A DNA stretch of 64,000 bases, taken from the NCBI GenBank assembly GCA_032629725.1, contig JAFEVB010000037.1, forward strand, positions 372,001 to 436,000, read 5' to 3'. The notes beneath the pieces are model-generated. The model was not told where the DNA came from. It did not search any database and saw only the letters and a list, made by a program, of their open reading frames with translations. The stretch is from Gremmenia infestans. Its lineage: Eukaryota > Ascomycota > Leotiomycetes > Helotiales > Hamatocanthoscyphaceae. The first letter of the stretch is position 1, and each line of letters begins with the position of its first letter. The translations under genes and the position numbers were made by a program. Shown here in pieces: positions 45,621 through 57,114 of the stretch.

Positions 45621-47442
45621 TTCGGCGGTGGAGTTTAGGGCGCCGGGCGGTGATAAGAGCTGTCCGTCCAGAGGAACCAGTTTGATCAGGTGATCAGGCC
45701 GAGGCAGTTATTCAAGAACTGGCTGCTGGAAATGGAATTGAAGTTGGAACCCAGACAACTGATGTGAATTGTTGAAGCTGGATGCGTGATTGATAATGAT
45801 GGGTTGTAGTTTCTGGAGTAGGCTAGTCGTTCGGAGTTTCTATTGTACTTGATGCCGTAGGATTGAACCGACTTTTTGAAAAAAGGAATCCGGATTTGAT
45901 CAAACGCGGGAATAGGTAGGTAAGGAATAGCTAAAATCTGACAGCCAGAAAAATGTCAGCTATAAACCATTGATTTCCTTGATTAAAATTAGAGTACTCG
46001 TTTATATATTAAATAATCTTGCCCGAAATTGGGTACGCCCATACCTCGTGAGCCGTGATGGTCAAGAGGGCACAAGATGCACCCGAAGCCGTAAAAGAAG
46101 ATAGACAACTTACTCGATAGGTAGAACGATCGCCGTTAAGCGAATGGGGCTGCAGGACGCTGTGTGATGTAGGTAATCCTTTACTTTACTTGTCGACGGA
46201 AGCGTAGTACTTTGGTGGCGTGTGAATTGGGGGGATAGATGTCGGCGCGTATAGTTGGTATTAATGTTCGTGGGAGTGATACGTTGTGCAGTCAAGTCGA
46301 AAAGGAGGCTATTATATGTGACGGTGATGAAGCGGTCCGCGCATGGGGTATCTTGAGATGCTGTAAATGGTGGAAAGAGAGGCGCCCGGTCTAAGTCTAT
46401 GAAAAGGAAACGACGCCTTGTAATGAAAATGTCTAGATGCCGAGGAGCATATCTCAGTGAAAGTGGGGGGAAACAAAAGATACGACGAAATGTAGAAAAT
46501 TGCACAAGCTTCCAGAGCTCTGCGTTGGAACTTGAAGGCGGGTGCTTGGGCCTGGGAAGAGAGACTGGAGAAAAAGGAAAATCAACAATATGTCGAGAAC
46601 TAGTCTTGTCTTATATCAGGAGTGCCTTGGTACCTCCAGGAGACAGGAGTAGTCTCGGCTGTATCGATGTTCTTGAATCATCAAATCCGCAGGCGAGTGA
46701 TGGTTTCGAGGTGCGGTGTCAAGTCTCAAAGTCACGGGCCCGGCAAGCTAGCGTTTTCAGTGCGTACATTGACAGGCCTACGGGGGCATAATGTTTAGAG
46801 TCAACATGGCCAACGAGTGGAAAGAAGAGATATGGCCCTGATGCGGGCGGTATCATGCCCGGTGGATCACACACTAGGGAGGGAAGCCAAGCCCTTTCCA
46901 TCTGATTAAGAGGCGGCTGGGAAAGCTTCAACAACTTCTACAAGGTCCTCCACGTGCTAAAGATAGCGGACCTTACTCCCCATATCGTCTCAATCTGTGT
47001 CAAAGTATCGATAAACAAGGAAGTTGAGGCTAATCCTGAGTGTTCATTGGGGACCGAGAGCTTATGAAACTTCGCTTCTGTAAGGGGTTCTGCAACTCAA
47101 AACCGTCTATCGGTACGGTACGAAGTGACTTGTAACATGCATATCAATCGCTACCTGGTATACGCGGACTCTCCCCAGTTTCTATTCGTATGCCAATCCT
47201 TGGACACTGCTCAGTACTTTACTGTATGAAGTACTAGACCACGGTCCGACCCTAGCTCCCAATCAGTCACTCCGCTCTTCTGCAGCGGCTGTTGATATTC
47301 TCCCTAGCTCTTGGCATCAATGCCTTTCAATTTTGCCCTCAATCCTTTATCTTGAGAGCGTAAGCTCTCGTAATAGGCGCAGGAAGTCGTCGTGAAACGT
47401 CTGATTGATATGGAGATTGTACTCTGAACACTTATTCGCCGG
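45621..47442. other. Intergenic region NAD kinase / RRP46
   Basis: About 1.8 kb: promoter of the NAD kinase gene and 3' flank of RRP46. Overlapping open frames on both strands at 46110-46791 look random and I found no exon chain. Confidence 0.45.
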
Positions 47443-48312
47443 TCAATCCTTCCAATGAAGGTCTTTCGCCATTTTTTCTTCCAGTGTTGATTTGACAAAG
47501 CCCATTAGACTCCCTTTGTTCTCTTCCTCATCTTGCATAATAGCCTCTCCAGCAGTTTCGTCACAGCAGAGCGCTTTTGCGGTCTCATAGACTTCATCCC
47601 AGTCCTCCAGTGTGAAAATCCCTTCGCTCTCGGCGACTAACAGCTCTCCTTGGGAAGTAAAAGCCAGTACGTGGACCGAATCAGCGGCTTGAAACTGAAC
47701 GATAGTTGGGGCTTCCAAAGTAGTTCGAGATTTTCCATTGGAGTTGTTGAGAGCCAGCAGAACCGATGTCATCGTCACAGCGAGCGGTATCGAGGCGGAC
47801 AGTAGTGTCAGGATTGCAGTTTGAAGAAGTGCGGGGAGTATAGCGAGATTCTAGAGTTCAACAATCAGTCTATGTCTCATTATACCTGGCTACATAGGCC
47901 ATACCGAGCTAGCCTGCACAAGTTTTGACCCCGCAGTATCATTCTCCGGTGTGCTTGTGATCTGTAGTGTAACTTGGATCAAGGTTCGAGGGAAATTGGT
48001 GATGAGAATTATTTGGCGGAGAGTCGATTGGAGAATGGATTCAAGATGGCGCTCCCGTGTACCTAAAACAGAGAGAGTCAGATCAAGCAAAAGCATTCAG
48101 ATCATGACTTTGAGATACTGACCTCCAACTCCAGCTGCTGGTCGTATATTGACATCGATAGCTGCTTCTTCTGGGAGCTCGTCGCGTCGCTGTACCTCAA
48201 TAGGGCCGTTGACTGCGCCGATTACCGTGTACCCGTTTTGCGAGAAAGTTGCAGAGCCATCTGTACGGTACAAGTGTGATAGAAGAGCTGTAGGCTCTGC
48301 TGAGTTCGCCAT
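47443..48312 (-). CDS. RRP46: Exosome core subunit Rrp46 (RNase PH fold)
   Basis: Three exons on the minus strand, 48312-48123, 48062-47905 and 47850-47443, give 251 aa. Rrp46 is one of six RNase PH-like subunits in the ring of the eukaryotic RNA exosome, which processes and degrades RNA in nucleus and cytoplasm; the ring is catalytically inactive in most eukaryotes. The N-terminus reads LLSHLYRTDGSATFSQNGYT, VIGAVNGPIEVQRRDELPEE; the S-G-S/A-x-F and V-x-G-P-I-E-V elements are those of this subunit. TRERHLESILQSTLRQIIL, FPRTLIQVTLQI and LPALLQTAILTLLSASIPLA complete the fold. Rrp41 and Mtr3 are excluded by the shorter N-terminus. The start is 191 bp from the divergent PTPA start. Confidence 0.88.
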
Positions 48313-48503
48313 TCTGCTTGTTGAAAATGAAGTGCTATTGTACTTGTGTGCTGAATGTAAATAAACTTTCAAGCTTTCTTGAGGACTGGTGGGACTTTTT
48401 CAGATACTGCCGTATGACACCGCTAAGGCGCCCCTCTATTACACAGCTCCAGGCCCCGCATGATTCCACCTTCTTTCACAACAACTCTACATAAAACTCC
48501 AAT
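48313..48503. promoter_or_regulatory. 191-bp bidirectional promoter RRP46 / PTPA
   Basis: The start codons of two divergent genes lie only 191 bp apart, the shortest divergent spacing in the window, so they must share promoter DNA. Confidence 0.7.
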
Positions 48504-49805
48504 ATGCCTTCCACCATAGATACCCCTGAAATACCGAAGGAAAACAACTCTGCAGGTATTCCAGACCTACGAAATCGTCTGCCAAAACTCCAGCCTCGTC
48601 GCCGACAAGCTCCTCCTTCAAACCCGCTCCCAGTGCCTGAGACTCCAAATCTACCTTCCCCTCCACAACTCTCGTCATTGAGCTTCCAGAAGCCCACGAG
48701 ACGCATTTTGTCGCCGACCGATCATGATCTCTTCCTTGCATCTCCAACATACAAGCTACTCTTGGCATTTGTCTTCGGCCTCGCAGACTCCGTCGTTGAC
48801 ACGCCTGTTTCCGCGCTCAAAGATAGTGACCTAAGCCCGGCAGTTAAAACAATCCTCAAAATCCTCGACAACGTCCAAGATGTAGTCAATAGAAGTCCAC
48901 CAGAAGAACAGGGAGATTCCCGCTTTGGCAATAAAGGTTTCCGGGACTTTGTTGACCTGGCGGCCAAAGAGCACTCTGGGTGGCATAAAGAACTTGGTAT
49001 CGAGTCGGAGGAGGCAATATTAGAGGTTTCAACATACTTTCTGCAAGCATTCGGAAACCGCACAAGAATAGACTACGGTTCTGGCCATGAGTTAAATTTC
49101 ATACTCTGGCTGCTATGCCTATACCAACTTAGCATAATCACACCCGCCGATTTCCGACCCCTCGTCCTCAAAGTCTTTACTCGATACCTTACGCTTATGA
49201 GAGTCATACAGTCAACATATTACTTGGAGCCGGCCGGCTCGCACGGTGTTTGGGGCCTAGATGACTATCAGTTCCTCCCCTTCTTGTTCGGCGCATCGCA
49301 ATTATTGCACCACCCCTACATTCGCCCTCTTTCAATCCACCAAAACCTCATACTCGAACAATATGGAAGGGACTACTTGTATCTGGGACAGGTCAATTTT
49401 GTGAACAGCGTCAAGAATGTTGAGGGTCTGCGATGGCACAGCCCGATGCTAGACGATATATCGTCCGCGAAGTCTTGGGAGAAAGTCGAGGCAGGAATGA
49501 GACGGATGTTCGTTGCTGAAGTGCTCAAGAAGTTGCCAGTTATGCAGCATTTCTTATTCGGCTCCCTTGTTCCTGCTGTAGATAGCATGAATAAGGAAGA
49601 GGAGCTTGGCGTCCCAAGTGAAGACGATGATCCTGAGGGAGGTGAAGTGGTGATTATGCAGGACGGAATGAAGCACGTTCATCAGATGAATAGCTGGGGT
49701 GACTGCTGTGGCATCAAGGTACCGAGCAGCGTTGCTGCTGCGCAGGAGATGAAAAAGAGAATGGGCGGCGGAGGTAATGGTCTGAGGAGGATACCATTCG
49801 ATTAG
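48504..49805 (+). CDS. PP2A phosphatase activator (PTPA / Rrd-type peptidyl-prolyl isomerase)
   Basis: Single exon of 433 aa. PTPA proteins activate the PP2A catalytic subunit and act as prolyl isomerases, in cytoplasm and nucleus. The first 65 residues are Pro-rich. The conserved core begins near RRILSPTDHDLFLASPTYK. It has GNKGFRDFVDL, RIDYGSGHELNFILWLLCL, GVWGLDDYQFLPFLFGASQL (248-267), HSPMLDDISSAKSW, KLPVMQHFLFGSL and, at the C-terminus, MNSWGDCCGIKVPSSVAAAQ. All invariant patches are present. Yeast has two paralogs, Rrd1 and Rrd2; the length and C-terminal form suggest Rrd2, but I do not assign the symbol. Divergent from RRP46 across a 191-bp gap. Confidence 0.94.
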   Translation: MPSTIDTPEIPKENNSAGIPDLRNRLPKLQPRRRQAPPSNPLPVPETPNLPSPPQLSSLSFQKPTRRILSPTDHDLFLASPTYKLLLAFVFGLADSVVDTPVSALKDSDLSPAVKTILKILDNVQDVVNRSPPEEQGDSRFGNKGFRDFVDLAAKEHSGWHKELGIESEEAILEVSTYFLQAFGNRTRIDYGSGHELNFILWLLCLYQLSIITPADFRPLVLKVFTRYLTLMRVIQSTYYLEPAGSHGVWGLDDYQFLPFLFGASQLLHHPYIRPLSIHQNLILEQYGRDYLYLGQVNFVNSVKNVEGLRWHSPMLDDISSAKSWEKVEAGMRRMFVAEVLKKLPVMQHFLFGSLVPAVDSMNKEEELGVPSEDDDPEGGEVVIMQDGMKHVHQMNSWGDCCGIKVPSSVAAAQEMKKRMGGGGNGLRRIPFD

Positions 49806-50488
49806 CTTATCTAGGCGCGATTAAATAATCATGAAGTTATGTTTTACCAATTCCCTCTTAGTTCAAGATAATGCGTGCAATATGTTGAAGTCGAGCATAT
49901 GTAGAAGGAACTCGATCTCGATATTCTCTTATCACGTTCATCAACTCTATGGAATCACCTGCAAATTATCCATACCCCGAGCAAACATTTCCTGCTCCTC
50001 GCAATCTCCATCCCAACTGGGCGCAGTAAACCTTTGACCGATATGACAGCTTTTCACCGGTTTGATACAAAACTGGCGTCGTGAGATGCTTCGGACAATC
50101 CTTCAACTTGAAGCGCGTACTCCGTATATGCATTACATTGCATGTTTCGAAACATGATCGCCCCGCCCTCTCGTATCTGCAGTTTCGAAGACCTCGCAGC
50201 TTTCAAGACTTTCTGCAACATCACTCATGTTTTTGTTTGTTTACCGAAAGTCCATTTCGATGCTTTCAAGTCAATCACATAGATTATTGTCTCATAATAC
50301 TAATTTGTAAGTATGAGGACGAGAGAGACGAGGACCTTGCATAAGGGGCATATTTAAGCGAGAATTCCCCCCTTAACCCCTTTCGCTAGCGTCAAGTGAT
50401 CATGCATTTGCTGTTATTGCTTCACTGATCTGATCTGCTCTGATGCTTGCATGAACTGGGCTAGGAAGTAATCACCAACTGCTAGACC

Positions 50489-51330
50489 GTGGATTCCGTA
50501 ATGCATTGCCTTTTGGCTGATCTCCGTTCCTGTGGGTGGGTTCCGGATAGGGTATTGGTTGGGCCCCAAGACATGCTGCGGTGCACGTCTGCGCCGCTAG
50601 CGACAGACATGGGCGTTGCGGTGAGAATATTAGAGAATGAAGGTATTTATGTAGGGGAGGACGTTAAGGGGGGTTGTGGAAAGAGTGTTGGGGAAAAGGC
50701 TGGGGAGGATGTTGCAGTCGGTGAGGGGGGTGAAGACGAAGCATCCCCCCAGTACAAGAAATCGAATGAGAATGAGGATATAGATGATGCTGTAGGGTTA
50801 GGGAAATTTGTGAGGTAATCGTGGTGATGAGCGCGGGAGGTAGTTCTGTTTATGAAGGACTTATGTATGCTTGCTGGTGAACTCTGTGGAGGTGAATTCC
50901 GAGGAAATTGAAGAGTTAACGAACGGGATGTTTTGAGTGGTGATGATGCTGAGATCGAGTGTGGGAGGAAGTGGAAGCCAGTACAATTGATGAGGAGTTA
51001 CTGCCGGTGTCAAAAGACGAGGATGATGTAGCGAAGGAAGAATGTATGGGACTCATTTCGTTGGTTGAGAAGCCACTAAAGTTCCACCTGAGATAGAGGA
51101 CAACGTACTAGTACTCGAAGAGGTTATGCTGGAAGCTGAGGTACTAAATACCATCGAGCTTGATGAATTTTACCACCTTACTAATCTTGATGAGCGAGCA
51201 AAAATGCAGATGATGCTGGTGAGGCATGTGGTCCAGGTGATGGTGCTGGTAACAATGTTGGTTGGGCAGCCTTCATCGACGCCTGTAGTAATTGGTCGTA
51301 ATGAATCAACCTCTACAGTCGTAGAGTCGT
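50489..51330 (+). pseudogene. Possible decayed gene, acidic and frame-shifted
   Basis: Several plus-strand frames in series are Glu/Asp-rich and protein-like but shift frame or hit stops: GEDVKGGCGKSVGEKAGEDV and NENEDIDDAVGLGKF first; then EVEASTIDEELLPVSKDEDD and AKEECMGLISLVEKP in another frame; then VLEEVMLEAEVLNTIELDEF in a third. No family is recognised. A triplicated TCGTAGAG occurs at the end. Either a degraded gene or purine-rich DNA that looks acidic by composition. Confidence 0.3.
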
Positions 51331-51340
51331 AGAGTCGTAG
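51319..51340. repeat. Short tandem repeat of TCGTAGAG
   Basis: Three direct 8-bp copies at the end of the acidic relic. Confidence 0.6.
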
Positions 51341-52224
51341 AGTGAGAAGAGCCACCTAAAGCAGCGCTTATGCGGACGATGATTCCAATTCCACCAAATA
51401 GGATCCTTTCATGAGAAGTAGTAGGACACTGGTATACTTGTAGATGGAATATGTACGTATAGCCTCTTTCTTCTCTAAATCGTTTGGCATTACAAACCTA
51501 TCACTGGAAAGAAGCGCAGCAGGGCCAATGACTGTTACAATATATATCTTGAGGGATCATTGACAAAGCAAAGAAGAAAGGGGCTTAGACCCCTGGGCAA
51601 TGAAACCAAGATGAGTGTGGAGAGTATGAAGATGCAGTTGCTACTAGGACCAATATTGAGAGGTGCTTGGCCTATTTCATAATGAACATCGCGATTATGA
51701 ATAGACAGGCGTTCTCGGAAGTTTTCGATCTTGTGGATCTAATTTATAGATGAGAAGATATTTCTGGAAAGGGTGACGACTTGCAAAGGTTTGACGAACA
51801 CCAAGAGCTGAAGCAAGGCAAGTCACACCATACAACATTAACAATTGTCTGTCAACGTTTACTTGGATTGTAATCAATCTATGTGGAGGACTACTTGCCC
51901 CCTTATCATGTACAATTTGAAAATCAGACCCCCATCGCAATGCAACACAATCCGCCTCCAATTACTCCTGTCCTGTAACAAATGCCAACTGAAAACCGAA
52001 AACGCTGATGGGTATCGTACACTTGACTGCAAGGTATTGAAAATTTCCGCAGTCCTTTCCGACTCATATACTTGGCTGGAACTTGACTGCTTAGGTAGGT
52101 ACCGAAGCCTCAGAACTCTACCACAGTACTGTCGGTAAACTCCTCGAATAATCCTTCTCGGAAGACCATTCTCTTCAAGTCATTCATCTTCCATAAGACT
52201 CTCCTATGAGCCAGACTAGCAAGA

Positions 52225-53298
52225 TTAGTCCTCCCAGATGGTGTCCAAATTCAAATCTCCGCGTCTCTCTGCTCCACATACACTCCATCGTTTACGTTTA
52301 TCCCGCGCACCAAATCCTACCCCTAATGTCCTTCCTCGCCCACCTGCGCTCTCGAGTTGCCCATCCGTCTTTCCTGCTTCACTAGCGTCTGCTGCATCAG
52401 CCGCGGCTTTAAGCTGTGCAATCCGCTCTGCTTCCAAAGCTGCCTCTTCTGCATCAGGGGAATCTGGTATGGTCTCCAGACTGGATATGCTGGGGCTTCG
52501 AGATCTAAGAGATGTAGGCGTAGAGGGTACAGAGGACGAGGAAAAGGAAGCAGGGTAGCTGAAAGATCCAGAATAGGTGCTTGTGCCAAGGAAATTATCA
52601 TTGAATCTCGAGGACGGGTATGAAGGAGAGGAGGTGATGGATGAAGGGGTTGTGGGAGTCGTAACATTTGTTGTAGTATTCTGCTGAGTAAGGTATCGAA
52701 GGGGAGACGAAGGGCGACGAGTTCGGGGGAAGCTGGCTGCAGGTGGTAACCCTAGAATCGGGGAACTGCTTCGATCTGTGGCTCTTGGGGTGTTTTCTGC
52801 CGATGAGTCCCCTCCCATCTCGCTGATGTCCCTTAGACTACGGTTTGGTAAACCTGGAAAGACATCCTCGACTGGTTTTCTCGGTGTGCGCACACGGCTT
52901 GGAGATCCGAGAGGGCTCGAAGGACGCTGTGGTGACATGAGTAAATGGCCTGCTCCATTGAACGCCGGCATAGACTGAGCTCGAGACATTGGCGGAGCAA
53001 GAGCACTCGTCGTAGACTTTGACCTGAAATGCCCTCGAGAATATGGAGACGTATTTCGAGGTCGGTATGGGATCAATGGGGATGAAAATACTGGAGATCC
53101 GGGGGAAGGAGGTGTTGGTTCCGTACTTCGGCGAATGGTAGGTGGTTTGAAGGGGGGCTCTCGGTCGCTGATTCCATTTTCGTAGATAGAAGATTCTTGT
53201 AACCTTAGAGAAGGAACAGGAGAGGCTCTGAATGCCTCCATCCTCTCGGTTTCTGGGACAGGTTCCATGGTGGCGACTGGACAACTGGTTGAAGACAT
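52225..53298 (-). CDS. Ser/Pro-rich protein of unknown function
   Basis: Single exon of 357 aa. The composition is dominated by Ser, Pro and Arg with many S-P and T-P pairs, so most of it is probably disordered and phosphorylated. Two blocks look conserved: SPSISSLETIPDSPDAEEAA followed by an Ala-rich helix (LEAERIAQLKAAADAAD), and the C-terminus KRKRWSVCGAERRGDLNLDT then IWED. Related proteins in other filamentous ascomycetes are called basic proline-rich proteins. An alternative start at MEPVPETERMEA would remove ten residues. Function and location unknown. No membrane segment or signal peptide. Confidence 0.75.
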   Translation of the reverse strand: MSSTSCPVATMEPVPETERMEAFRASPVPSLRLQESSIYENGISDREPPFKPPTIRRSTEPTPPSPGSPVFSSPLIPYRPRNTSPYSRGHFRSKSTTSALAPPMSRAQSMPAFNGAGHLLMSPQRPSSPLGSPSRVRTPRKPVEDVFPGLPNRSLRDISEMGGDSSAENTPRATDRSSSPILGLPPAASFPRTRRPSSPLRYLTQQNTTTNVTTPTTPSSITSSPSYPSSRFNDNFLGTSTYSGSFSYPASFSSSSVPSTPTSLRSRSPSISSLETIPDSPDAEEAALEAERIAQLKAAADAADASEAGKTDGQLESAGGRGRTLGVGFGARDKRKRWSVCGAERRGDLNLDTIWED

Positions 53299-55310
53299 GG
53301 AAAGACTGCAAGATTCGAGGGTCTCCCTGGAACAATGAGAATATAAGGCGAAGTGAATCTTTGAATATGCCGCCAGATCAACAAGTGATCAGAGCAAGCT
53401 GCGTTAATCACCTCTGCTGGAGTAGAATACTGTGAAAGCCGTCAACGCGTAGACTCGGCATTCAGCGAGGCCAGCGCGAATGCAGGAAGGGGGGGGGAAT
53501 GCTGAATGTTATGAAGAGCAGCACCGGGAGCTTACTGCAATGCAAGAAGCCATCTGCTGGAGCGGACGCCTTCTGCTGGCTGGAGAGGGCGAGGGCAGAA
53601 AGGAGCTAGGTATTTGTGATGAATACCAGACCAGATGGCAACACGCACAGCATAAAAGAGTTGTGAGTAAGGACCTTGCCTTGGTAAGTAAGATACCTGG
53701 GTAGATAAAGTAGAGTTCTATAGGTACGGAAGTTCGCCCGCTTGTTATTAACGTACGGTACGCTACGTACGGCACATCTCAGCCTGATAGGTTCGGGGTT
53801 TTAAGGCTGGGTTGGAGGGTCAGTGTGACCTAGAAGCCCCGCCAATTACAGCGTTCTCAAGGCATTGACTTAGGCGTTTTAGGTAAAGAGTCACCGCGAT
53901 ACAGCGTTTGTTCAGGGATCCTCCGCAATTTACGGAGGTAGTCCGCCCAGTGATCCTTCGTTTCGGTGTTTGCTTGGGAACAAACACCTCGTGCACCCTC
54001 ACATCAAGATCTTGTATCCCGCCTTATTATTTATTGTACCACAATAACTGTTGAAGATTACATTACATTACACCCAGAATCATTTCTTGGCTTCAGTCCA
54101 CTGGCTAAGTTTGTGACCATCTACCTACCAAGGGGTGTGACTTCCCCATTATTTCCTTCTCCGTTTCATGCATGTTCAAGCGTTTGTACTGTACAGGTCA
54201 GGTGTCACTCGAGATCTCTCATGTGCCAATTTCATCTCATCAGACCAATGTTTCAACGGTGATACTATTTGAGTGGCGTCTTGCTCATTCCTCGGACACT
54301 CCGTTTGACAACGGCTTCTCAAGTGTGATACATAAGCCATGTCAATGCGGCAGATCTTGAGTAGATAGATGCATACGAATATCAAGGATTCAAGGAGAAC
54401 CACTCACTTGTTGGACGTCCCGCATATACGGAACGATTATCTACTTATCTACACTGTACTGTACCAAGACTTATCTCTTGCGCTGACAAGTTTGGAAGAC
54501 GCCGGATTTGCAGATTGATAGCATACACTACCTACCTACCTACCTACCTGGGTAAGGACTGAACAAAACCTGTGGCCTATAACTCATAGTTCTACAAACA
54601 TGGGAATGTGATAGATCTGATCTGCATTGAGACCTGAGATGAACTGAGCTAGCTCAAGACATACTGTAACAAACTTCCTTGCTCTCGCTCTTAAATACTG
54701 ACCGTGAATTGGGACCAGCGAGAGCTATTCATAGCTAAAGATGCATCATATAAAGTCACGACTCTGCTTTGGACGTTTAATGGAAATCAGACAAGTTCCA
54801 TGGCTGTAGCCCTAGAAGTGCTAATCCGTCATCTAACCTCATTTGAGTGGCAGAAAATCTCAGAAATACAGCAATATTATCAAGGAGTGTTGCATTTGGT
54901 TTGTGGACATCTTGCTCTTAGATCTATCTTACAATTGAATAAACTCATGATGAAAATGTGATTCGTATTCACGGTGAGAAAAGGAGTCAGCATGCATGTG
55001 TCAACTCGTTAAGTTTGACGACTGGACAGTACAGTGGACCCGACTCGACCCCCTTTCAAATCCCCGCTAGACCTATCTCAGAAAGCCATTTGACAACTTC
55101 CACGCGATTAATTCAACCCGCTCCAACAAATTATTGTTCACCACTGACCTGACCTCTGCTATCCACGTCGCAGAATTACGATTCTCTGTGGACGACCACG
55201 ATCTTCTGCTCTCCCACGGAACAGCACCCCTGCGCGACACTCGGATGCGAATGCAGTCCTAAAGTTACGAGACTTCATCGATTGAGGACGCCCACCTGAA
55301 TACCGGCGCC
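53299..55310. other. Divergent intergenic region, Ser/Pro-rich gene / MNN9
   Basis: About 2 kb with promoters of both neighbours. It contains a CTAC repeat at about 54528-54549 and TACTGTAC-type sites near 54187, 54455 and 55027. No gene recognised. Confidence 0.45.
54528..54549. repeat. (CTAC)n tetranucleotide repeat
   Basis: Five tandem CTAC units; complement of the TAGG type seen elsewhere in the window. Confidence 0.8.
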
Positions 55311-56493
55311 ATGGGGCCAGCTCGATCATTACGGCGCACGAATCCAATCACAATTATCGTGGGCATAGCATTATGTATAGTGATTCTTGTCTTCCTGCTA
55401 TCCCCTTCGGGTGCGGATGCGGCAGCTTCAGAGTTACGGAAAGCCCACGCGGCATCGAATCCTCTATCACCCCCTACTTCGCCATTCCGAAAGGAGAACG
55501 AGAAGTCTAGTAACGGCAAACGGATACCTCCTCCTGTCGTACACTACTACATGAACAATGTCACCACCACGAACAGTCCAGAGGCAAATCGAGAGACCGT
55601 CCTAATTTTGACGCCCCTCGCACGATTTTACCAAGAATACTGGGACAATTTGCTTTCGCTGTCATATCCCCACGAATTGATCACACTTGCATTCATAATA
55701 CCCAAGAATCGAGATGGAAATGCTGCGACAGCAGCGCTTCAGGAGCAAATCTCCAAGACGCAGAAGACGGGGCCAGAGAAGAAGCGATTCGCAAGCATCA
55801 TCATTGAGAGACAGGACTTTGAGCCCCCGTTGGCTTCTCAGAGCGAAGTAGAAAGACACAAGATGGAGAACCAAAAAGCACGAAGGGCTGCTATGTCGAA
55901 AGCCAGGAACTCTCTTCTTTTCACAACTCTCGGGCCTTCTACTTCGTGGGTTCTTTGGCTGGATTCTGACATCATTGAAACACCACATTCGCTAATTCAA
56001 GACTTGGCTTCACACGACAAACCGATCATTGTCCCCAATTGCTTCCAGAGATACCAAGACCCGAAAACAAAGCAAGATAAGGAAAGGCCGTACGACTTCA
56101 ACAGTTGGCAAGATAGCGAAACCGCTCGTAAGCTTGGGGAAGGCATGGGCAATGATGATATTCTGCTTGAAGGATATGCAGATATGGCTACATACAGGAC
56201 ATTGATGGCATATTTGGCCGAAGACAATGGAGATACAACACAGGAAATCCCGCTTGATGGTGTTGGAGGGACGGCGCTATTGGTAAAGGCAGAGGTTCAC
56301 CGGGATGGTGCTATGTTTCCTCCATTTCCTTTCTACCACCTAATTGAGACGGAAGGCTTTGCAAAGATGGCCAAGAGACTAGGATGGAGTGCAACTGGAT
56401 TACCAAATTATAAGGTATGCTCTTTTAAAATACCATTTGCAGCAGAATATCTCGACTAATCTTTCGTTCTAGGTGTATCATTACAACGAGTGA
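55311..56493 (+). CDS. MNN9: Mannan polymerase subunit Mnn9 (Anp1/Mnn9/Van1 family)
   Basis: Exons 55311-56414 and 56473-56493 give 374 aa. Mnn9 is a Golgi alpha-1,6-mannosyltransferase subunit that starts the long mannan outer chain on N-glycans. A short basic cytosolic tail (MGPARSLRRTNP) precedes one membrane anchor at about 13-31 (ITIIVGIALCIVILVFLL). The catalytic domain shows LILTPLARFYQEYWDNLLSL, SYPHELITLAFIIP, SWVLWLDSDIIETPHSL with the DxD motif at 218-220, PYDFNSWQDSETAR, EGYADMATYR, LDGVGGTALLVKAEVHRDGA and PFYHLIETEGFAKMAKRLGW. The last exon is only 21 nt and encodes VYHYNE plus stop, the usual Mnn9 ending, so reading through the intron would give a false tail. Paralogs Anp1 and Van1 are less likely by length and C-terminus. 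Confidence 0.93.
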
Positions 56494-57114
56494 TGGGTCG
56501 GGCACAATCACTCATACCTTCAAATTCGATCTTGACAGGACGTCAAGTTTTTGTTTCGGCTTGGGGCAATCTGAAGACAGCGGCAGGAGTTGTACAGATG
56601 GATGGTAGGATGGATGGATGGACAAATAAGCAATTCTTCTGTTTTTGCGTAGGGCGTTTTGCGGCATAGGCATCTAAGAACAAATTTGAGCTTCATGAGC
56701 TCGTGTATAACGTATATCATAGAGGCGACTGTCCTAAAGTCCTGTTCTATTTTCAGTATCTGAGTCTACAGTAAACAGTAACCATGAACCTACATGTAGA
56801 CCTCTTGCTGGAGCATAATATAAGCCCCCTGTAATTTTTACTTGGCGTATGTACTGTACTCGTACGGAGACGTGACGTTTCGGAGCCGATATACCAGCCT
56901 CGGCAGAAGTCCGAATACCAGAGCTTCAACAACAAGCTCCCAAGCCTCCAACTTAAAACAAGTTACACAACACCCACCCACCAATTTCGAGAAATTCGGC
57001 GACGCGACGCGACACGACACATCACTCTTCTTCTAATCCATTTCTCCCTCCGCCAAACCCGCTATATAACATCACCCACCCCAAGTAGACAAACAAGCAG
57101 ACAGCCACCCTAAA
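56494..57114. other. Intergenic region MNN9 / PEX4
   Basis: About 0.6 kb: MNN9 3' flank and PEX4 promoter, with CGACGCGACGCGACACGACAC at about 57000-57020 in part. TACTGTAC occurs at about 56850. No gene. Confidence 0.5.

Larger units (their letters stand above)
49806..52224. other. Region with a decayed acidic reading frame
   Basis: About 2.4 kb. It starts with the 3' flank of PTPA, continues with the acidic relic listed separately, and ends with the 3' flank of the Ser/Pro-rich gene. Nothing else recognised. Confidence 0.4.

Noticed and set aside
46110..46791. Overlapping open frames on both strands between NAD kinase and RRP46
   Set aside because: Both translations look random; neither shows a domain or plausible splice partners.
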